This document shows, one piece after another, positions 57,301 through 64,000 of a stretch of DNA of 64,000 nt. The notes below the pieces were generated by a model. That model saw only the letters and a program-made list of their open reading frames with translations, had not been told where the DNA came from and did no database searches. A program made the position numbers and the translations under genes. Origin of the DNA: Cycas panzhihuaensis (Eukaryota > Cycadophyta); assembly GCA_023213395.1 (NCBI GenBank), contig CM041465.1, positions 25,985,741 to 26,049,740 on the forward strand. Direction: 5' to 3'. Within the stretch, counting starts at the first letter, position 1. Each line of letters begins with the position of its first letter.

Positions 57301-58740
57301 CCCGGTGTTGTTTGCATCTTGACTTGTAACTGCTCTTTACCATTACTCCCACTAGGTTGTGCTTTTATTTCTGATACAATGTAAGGTTTGTAAACCTCTA
57401 CATCTATTGAAACATGGCTCAGAAATGGAAGAAGTGGAGGATAAAAATTATTTTGAGAAGACCACTCAACATGATACGTCATTAATTTATCAAACTTAAT
57501 ATTCTGATTAACCAAAAGTTTCTTCCCCTATGGACCCCAAAGTTTATAAGCCTTATTCTCTTGTGAGTACCTCACAAAAATACACTTCAAATTCTTATAA
57601 TCCAACTTCTTTTGATGTGTGTTAAGGATATGTACATATGCAATGCACCTAAATACCTTGAAATAATTAATGAAAGATTTCTAAACAGTCCAACATTCTT
57701 TAAGGGTAATGCCATGAATAACCTTAGTAGGTACCCTATTTAGAATGTAAATAATTGTTGCAATAACGTCTGCCCAAATCATAAGAGGAAGATTCTTAGC
57801 ATGTATTATACACCTTGCCATCTCCATCATGGTATGATTTTTCCTCTTTGCATCACCATTTTGTTATGGGGTATATAGGATAGTCAACTCCCATTTAATA
57901 CTATGATCAAGATAGAACTGATTAAAGGCATTATTATCGTACTTCTTTCCATTATTACTCCTTAAAATCTTTATTTTCTTATCATACTCATTTAAACACT
58001 AACTTTCCATTCACAAAATCATTCAAATACATTAGACTTATTCTTCAAAAAGAATTCCTAATGTTTTCTACTATAATTATCTACAAACATAAGGATAAAT
58101 TGAATACCAGAAATAGAAGGATTAAATAGAGAGCCCATCAAGTTAGTATAGATAAGTTCCAACTTCTCATTTTCTCTCCATGCACTATCCCTAACAAACA
58201 AATAATGATGGTGCTTTCTATCTGTACATCCTTCACAAATACCCTATGAATATTGGACATGTGGCAACCCTATCATCATCTTTAATCTATTTATTAGGTT
58301 GATGCTTCTATAGTTAAGATGACCCAAATGCTCATACCATAACTTACTCATATCATCAACTCTAGTGATAAAAACATAATAATCCTATTGGGCTCTAAAT
58401 TTCTCAAACACCTAAAAGTTATCTTGCACTCTCCTAGTAGCAACAATAGAGAAGTTCTTCTTAGGATCCTTAACTATGCATCTATTATTGTAAAGCTTAA
58501 TTTTCATACATTGCTTGCAGATTTCTCAAGCAAAAAGAAGATTAAGTTTCATCTTAGGCACACAGTAAACTTCGTTAAACTTACCTCCTATAAGTAAGAT
58601 AGAACCAACACCTTCTACAAGCAAAACATAATCATGTCCAAAAGTCACACTAGTGTCACTTATACTTGCATCCAAGGCATCAAAGTTTTGCTTCTGATAA
58701 GTGATGTATTTTTAGCACCAGAATCTAAGCTCCAATAGTA
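57301..58740 (-). pseudogene. Protease and integrase of copia G
   Basis: Right to left: a protease start with LRF/DSGA words near 58725; VYCVPKMKLNLLFA; the pre-integrase LWYEHLGHLNYRSINLINRLKMM; CEGCTDRKHHHYLF (zinc-binding Cys pair); LELIYTNLMGSLFNPS (LIHTDLMGP in the family, catalytic Asp now Asn); FILMFVDNYSRKH. Integrase end: TIIYILNRVPTKVIHGITL, FRCIAYVHI, then KLDYKNLKCIFVRYSQENKAYKLW. Confidence 0.82.
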
Positions 58741-59600
58741 TTTCTAATTTAACTCAAATGAAAACATTGATAACCTAACACAATGTGCTACTATACTCTT
58801 CCCCTTATCATCTTGGTTAGCCTTGTGTTTATCCCACTTTGTAAACCAATAATTATTTTCATTGTGGCCCTCTTTCTTATAATAATTGTACTTATTAGTA
58901 AACTTCTTCTTCTTCTTCGACGTCTCACCTATTTTTTATGTAGACTTACCCTCTTGAACAACATCTTTTCTTTGTGTCTTCATGACCAAAGCTTGATTTA
59001 AGATATAACCAACAAGTATCTTATAATGTTTCAACTTGGCATTCTCCACTAGAATCAGGTTTTTTAGTTACTCAAATGATTAACCCTCCATAACTTCATT
59101 CATTGCATAGATAGTTTGAAAGGTTTCAAGTGCATCATGTAACTTTAACATAATAATGGAAAAAAATAATGCATTATCAATTGAGTTTGACTTTAATTTA
59201 TCCAATATATTCCTCAATTCAGTGATTTAATTCAGGTAAGCATTGATATTATTCTCATATTCTACTTTAAACTTTAACAATTCCATCATAAAAGCAACAC
59301 GATGATTGGTTTTCTTCTTTTCAAACGTCTCATATAACTTGGTCTAGATCTCATGTGGGGTTTCAAGGTTGTGGATTAAAACTATTTGATTTAGGGCCAA
59401 AGACAACTTAAGTAACCCTACAACTATGAATTGTTTTTCTTTAACATAATTATATTTTTTCTCATTTGAAAAAACACTTATAGATGCAAATTTAGTAATG
59501 CCCCAAAGCTGGTTAATCATGAGGACTGATTCTATATTTGTTTTCTATTCATTGAAGTTATTCCCATTAAAAGTAATTGACTGAACCAACTTCTTCATGA
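58741..59600 (-). pseudogene. gag of copia G
   Basis: Met near 59600 opens KKLVQSITFNGNNFNE, the copia gag start, with stop for the usual W. Then TPHEI..TKLYETFEKKKT, MMELLKFKVEYENNINAYLN and LLILVENAKLKHYK-like text. The knuckle YYKKEGHNENNYW (about 58870) has lost its Cys residues. Inactive. Confidence 0.8.
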
Positions 59601-59880
59601 CTTAAAAAATAACAAATATAGAATCCTAAACCAACCTTTGATAGACTATATTCCCCCAAATTATAATCCGTTCGACCACCCAAAGCATAAAGGTTCACCA
59701 AACTAATAACCACTTAAAAAATAGGCCAATAAACTGTTGAATGAAAGAACTAATATGAACACTTCACTCCATAAGTTATAATATAATAAAACATTGCTAT
59801 ATAAATGAAATAAAGTACCACTCTTGGATTAATGTAACATGAATACAATGATAAAAACCTTTGTTTGCCCAAGCTACTCA
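59601..59880 (-). other. Leader of G, left of J
   Basis: 280 bp non-coding between gag and J. Confidence 0.5.
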
Positions 59881-60122
59881 TGATGAGTAGTTATTATTCT
59901 TCATTTCTTTATTCCTTCTTAATTCTTTCTTTCTTTCTTTCTTTCATATTTCTTCATTATTTTCTATGTACAAATAATAGGGAACACATGGATGACAAAT
60001 GTCCATTATGCAGAACCCTCACTTATGTATTTATACTGGAATGATTCAATGAAATAGAATATGGAAGTATTGCATTCTTTACTTTACTCTTTTTATTCTG
60101 CTCACCTCTAGATGGTTATACA
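59881..60122 (+). repeat. Left LTR of J
   Basis: 242 bp; contains a TTTC microsatellite (59923-59945) absent from the right copy. Confidence 0.72.
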
Positions 60123-60329
60123 TCTGAGCCCTCAGAAATTCTCAATATCATAATAAGCAATGGGATTTGCACCTCCACTATATTCAACATAGCTACAATC
60201 GAGCAGTCTATAGTTTGACATGACATTCTCCATTTGAAGTTTGCTATAGCTACCAACCCTTAGCTCTATATAAAATTCCTTTAGCATTACCATCTCTAGC
60301 CACCAAGCATGAAGACAAAGAACAACAAA

Positions 60330-60893
60330 AATCCATAAGTTTCATCAAGCATCTTTTGCATCTACACATATTAATCTAATAGATACTTCACCAAACTCAG
60401 AAAAATTACAAGACTCAATATGACCAACATCGAGTTTCAACTAGTTTCAACGTCGGTGATAGAGTTTGGCTCTACTTGTATATATGAAGATTCAAACACC
60501 ATCACAAGCTCAAACCTATAAGGTTTGGACCTTATACCATTCTTTAACAAGTTAGCCCTAATGCTTATTGACTCGACTTACCTATACATTTAAGAATTCA
60601 CAGTGTCATAAACGTTAACCAATTAAAATTATATGAGCCACCATAATTAGAAAATGAACCTTCTCCCACATATCCCTCAAATACAATTCTTGACTTTCAA
60701 CTAGCATTGTTGGAGGATATTTGATTGACACCACATAGTGGCACACTCGATAGTAGCTCATTACCACTTCCCTTATTGGTAAGAAAGGAACTCGACCCAT
60801 GCAAGCCAAGTAGATCTCTAAAATAGACTTCCTCCATAATTTTTTCCATCTTTAGTAGAAATTGGGGACAATTTTTTCCTAATAGGGAGGAAC
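60330..60893 (+). pseudogene. Integrase C-terminus of gypsy element J
   Basis: The only coding remains of J: LHQTQKNYKTQYDQHR, then the words quoted for J, then LDFQLALLEDI, which may be chromodomain-region sequence. Four or more stops. The lineage is a chromovirus by its GPY-like block (RFGPYTIL). Confidence 0.65.
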
Positions 60894-61129
60894 TGATGAG
60901 TAGTTATTCTGATAAGTAGTTATTATTCTTCATTTTTTAATCCTTCTTTTCCTTATTTCTTTCCTATTTCTTCATTCTTTTATATTAATAGGGAATATAT
61001 GGATGACAAATGTCCATCATGTAAAATCCCCATGTATTTATACTGGAATGATTCAATAAAATAGAATATGGAAGTATTGTATTCTTTACTTTTCTCTTTT
61101 TATTTTGCTCACCTCTTGATGGTTATGGA
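60894..61129 (+). repeat. Right LTR of J
   Basis: 236 bp; near the start, AGTAGTTATT is doubled (60899-60925). Confidence 0.72.
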
Positions 61130-62544
61130 CCAACTTAGCATATGTTTATTTCAATAATAATATGCCAATATAAAGTATGCCTTTTATCAATAAAAGATAC
61201 ATTGAAGTAGCTATCTCACATAATAAATGCAATAATATACTCTTCCAATAAAGAAAGCCCAATTCACTCACTTAAAACATCATTTCAGAACAAAGTCTTA
61301 AGCAATATATTTATGCCACTTTACTCAAGATATAATCATCATAATATATATACGCCTTCATATACATCAAAACGCCAAATAACAATTTGAACTAAATTAA
61401 AAAAGGGCAACTCTTGATAACGACAACTCCTGATATATCAATAAATAGGTCTAAATATATTAAAGACAAGACATTGAGAAAAGGCGAAAAATACTTATGT
61501 AAGTTGTAATACTTCAACAATAAACCTGTGTGAACGATTGACCTTTATGCGAATTCTAATTTCGTCTTTACTATAGATCACTGTAGAACTTGAGCATATC
61601 CTGCATCTCTCCTGCTACGTTATGTGACTTCTCCATGGTAGTTGCTATGAACTATGCGATCAAAATGTTACTTATATCTATGAGCTATGACTAAGATAAA
61701 ACATAAACTGTCTCTCTTTTCATGTCTTTGTTGCTTCACTACATCTTCCACAATCACAATGTTGACACAATAATGTTGCTACAATTGAGCAACTTCAATT
61801 GTCCTGTGAGTGAGACCATGGCATAACTACGATTATAAATAGGTGTAATGCATTTCCTCCAGATACTAGGTACATACTCCTTTGATCCGGGTAACTCTCC
61901 TACAAATTATGCCTATGGCTATCTGGATCACCACGGATCCCATGGCTATTAAGCCTTCTGTGTCTTGATTCTCCATAGCCAATAACAAAAGTACTATGTC
62001 TCCTCTGTGATCTACAATCATCCACTAGCTGCTATGAATTATCTCAAAAGCCTGGCTACACATAGAATGCAAATACATAGATGGGCGTCTCTCCCATTGG
62101 TTGAAATATATGGGTGTCACCATGACCTTCCATCATAATGTAATCTCAATGGAAATGGAACACCACTCTATGAACTGTGATCTACTTCATCGTTTATAGA
62201 TCTAGCACCTTCACATAGTAGGCTATATGTACTTGGCTAGCAATTGAGTAACCAAATGTTGCATCTACAGAAACATGGGGCACTAGGTAATGCTACACAC
62301 CCAAATACCTACACAAGATAAAACCGCCTCTTAGACTCCTCCTCACACCTCTAAGGACTAACAAAAACTTATAAAATAGATAACAAGAGGCACCAAGAGT
62401 CCATACATGATCACTACACCCTGTGGCTGTCCTGTCGGCTATCAGAGAAGATGATTCTCAATGAAGGGTTGAGCTAGTATAACCTGGCAACTTGTGATCT
62501 AAAAAACTCTACCCAACAAATGCCTACTTTTGCGCAACCATCTA
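61130..62544 (-). other. Leader of G, right of J
   Basis: 1.4 kb non-coding. No gene, tandem repeat or tRNA-like sequence seen. Confidence 0.5.
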
Positions 62545-62555
62545 CTCTAATACCA
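62545..62555 (-). other. Primer-binding site of G
   Basis: The minus strand reads TGGTATTAGAG, one change from the initiator-Met site. Confidence 0.82.
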
Positions 62556-62862
62556 TGTTAGAAATCACAGATAAATAGATTGTTTATGTACAAAATGAGC
62601 ATGAAATGAATAACCATATAATAGAATTGATGTAGAAAACCTTGTAGTAAAAACCTACCACAGAATATATATTACATTGATAAAGAATCATAGAGTACAA
62701 TGGACTTTAAATCCCTTTAAATAGATCCATAAGTGCCTCATATATTATAATGACATTACATCCGTTGGCCTATAATATCATATTAATACATTATATATAT
62801 TTGTACAATAGTGCACCACATTCATATTAGTCAGGCTAAGTGGATAACATGCCACTTTAACA
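62556..62862 (-). repeat. 5' LTR of G
   Basis: 307 bp, plus-strand TGTTAGAAATC to CTTTAACA. Aligns end to end with 55267-55573. Confidence 0.88.
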
Positions 62863-62880
62863 ATTATCTCTATTAATTTT

Positions 62881-63329
62881 AGTGATATTAGAGTGGTATG
62901 GTCTTCCTCACTTATATTTTTTCATGCAAAATTTTGCAATTATTAATGCATGTATTTGTTTGGGTATCTCTTATCTTTGTAATAATCATTACATGTGAAA
63001 TGGATTTGTAACCCTCACAAAGCCATATTTTTTTCAAATAATTTTATACTTAGACACCTCCTTTCTACATATTTAATCCCACAAGGAATTATACAATCAT
63101 TAATATAATTAAGCAGTCTTAATTATGATAGTTATTTAGTAATTGGGTTGTTTTTTAGTGGCAAATGAACAGAACTAATAATTCCAAGGTATAAGTTATT
63201 AAAATTTATTGCAAAGGATAACAACTTATGTAATGAAGTAGGAGGAATGTCAAGTATGCATAAATATGTGATATGTAATAAACAATAATGAATTATAAAA
63301 CATTTATGAGGTGTTTAAGATAACCATAA
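62881..63329. other. AT-rich DNA right of E
   Basis: Should continue remnant H, into which E inserted, but I could not read an RT in it. No gene seen. Confidence 0.35.
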
Positions 63330-63661
63330 AGTATAACAAATGAAGTATATATATATTGATATACCATAATTATGCACACAAAAAGAATATCATCATGAGA
63401 CATCAAATTTATATGTGGAAAGCCCTAAAAGGGAAAAATCATAGGAGAATGGTGGAACTTAGCTTTCTTTATTAGCTTATTTTAAATATTCATATGATTT
63501 TTCTATATATTTATAGATCTATTACTTCATGTATCATTCAATAGTCTTGTGATGATATATCAACTAATAAACTCAAATGTGAAAAGCTTTCACATCTAGA
63601 AATAATGACTCATCACTAATTAAACATTATATTAATATTTGTAAAATTTAATATTCTAACA
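63330..63661 (-). repeat. Probable 3' LTR of a minus-strand copia element K
   Basis: On minus it begins TGTTAGAATATTAAATT right after the purine run ATGAAGAGGAAG (63673-63662). Near its end it has the common copia LTR phrase (GTGGAAAGCCCTAAAAGGG on plus, 63414). The left boundary is approximate and the partner LTR is outside the window. Confidence 0.5.
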
Positions 63662-63673
63662 CTTCCTCTTCAT

Positions 63674-64000
63674 ATTTAATTTATGGAACTTAAATATCTT
63701 CATTTTCATCTTCATGTTAAATCTTCATGCTGGATCACTTGTTCATCATGTATCTTACATAAACTGTAAATATTAATCATCAAACTTGTCTTTACCATGC
63801 TTATTTTCTTATAAACAAATTTCATCTCTCTCGTATCATTAATATGCATCATCCCTTGTAAATTGATAATCAACATGATTCACAATTCGTTATATCATAT
63901 GAAATCCTTTTTCAACAACTTCATATCTTCCAATTGTAAGCTATAAAACAAACTTATCAATGAACTAAATTCACTAGTGCCCATATAAAGTAACAACCAT
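63674..64000 (-). other. Sequence upstream of LTR K
   Basis: Expected to be the end of the K pol gene on minus. Frames are broken, and no RNase H motif could be confirmed. Confidence 0.25.

Larger units (their letters stand above)
59881..61129 (+). mobile_element. Internally deleted gypsy element J inside the leader of G
   Basis: Direct repeats of about 240 bp (59881-60122, 60894-61129) begin TGATGAGTAGTTATT and share ATACTGGAATGATTCAAT. The 771-bp interior keeps only the end of pol on plus: SFNVGDRVWLYL, KLKPIRFGPYTIL, IHSVINVNQLKLYEPP, the integrase C-terminal and pre-chromodomain region (60440-60650). Polypurine AATAGGGAGGAAC precedes the right LTR. No primer site and no TSD found, so the left junction is damaged. 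Confidence 0.75.
55267..62862 (-). mobile_element. Ty1/copia element G
   Basis: LTRs of 307 bp at both ends and an exact TSD attat (55262-55266 and 62863-62867). Minus strand: primer-site complement next to the right LTR. It carries gag, protease, integrase, RT and RNase H in copia order and a long leader with element J inside. Inserted into the 5' LTR of E. Full of stops. Confidence 0.9.
44751..62875 (-). mobile_element. LTR retrotransposon E, interrupted by F2 and G
   Basis: Left LTR 44751-45128; right LTR 54903-55266 plus 62868-62875, because G is inserted 8 bases from its end. Exact TSD atttt at 44746-44750 and 62876-62880. The primer-site complement is next to the right LTR and the polypurine tract next to the left, so E is minus strand. 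Interior 45129-47594 and 54651-54890, about 2.7 kb, has no recognisable gag or pol. The element proper is about 3.5 kb and probably non-autonomous. Confidence 0.8.

Noticed and set aside
1-64000. CRISPR arrays, rRNA, functional tRNA genes, bacterial operons
   Set aside because: No regularly spaced repeats, no rRNA words and no intact tRNA cloverleaf; all coding evidence is plant LTR retrotransposon-type.

Overview
This window is plant nuclear DNA, almost certainly from a seed plant with a large repeat-rich genome. Every coding trace I can recognise belongs to LTR retrotransposons (Ty3/gypsy and Ty1/copia) or to sequence carried by them. I found no ordinary host gene, rRNA, functional tRNA or CRISPR array. 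The elements are old, mutated (many stops, several lost catalytic residues) and deeply nested, yet their boundaries survive. That points to a lineage that removes DNA slowly; a gymnosperm is my best guess, but the sequence does not prove it.

Layout. 1-6350: 5' part of a GC-rich Tat-like gypsy element (A1, minus strand; 2.5-kb LTR, PBS, broken gag-protease). 6351-8570: decayed AT-rich gypsy gag-protease remnant (plus). 10215-12829: 2.6-kb non-autonomous LTR element (I, minus) with PBS, PPT and near-perfect TSD. 16806-36121: chromodomain (Reina-like) gypsy element (B, plus) with 296-bp LTRs and exact TSD, split in its RNase H by a second 13.2-kb Tat-like element (A2, plus, 20817-34038). A2 carries gag and protease, an antisense plant-mobile-domain (PMD) ORF and an archaeal-type RNase H (aRNH), but no reverse transcriptase or integrase that I can find.

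From 36122 to 44750 lies a minus-strand Athila/Tat-type pol remnant (H). A 1.75-kb part of it (D1, 36014-37761; D2, 41843-43593) is duplicated, and the 5' end of a copia element (F1, 37762-41842) sits between the copies. 44751-62875: minus-strand LTR element E, recovered by an exact TSD although three younger pieces interrupt it: copia F2 (plus, about 47595-54650), copia G (minus, 55267-62862, inserted in E's own LTR with exact TSD) and a shrunken gypsy element J (59881-61129) inside G. The right edge holds a probable further minus-strand copia LTR (K).

The nesting gives a relative order: H is oldest; B, F1 and E inserted into H; A2 into B; F2 and G into E; J into G. The most interesting object is A2. 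Its cargo region has two ORFs transcribed away from each other, PMD on minus and aRNH on plus, separated by 1.26 kb that contains two strong adjacent hairpins and a TATA-like box. An AT-rich block with plant polyadenylation-like motifs follows the PMD ORF. All similarity and age statements are by eye; nothing was aligned by program.
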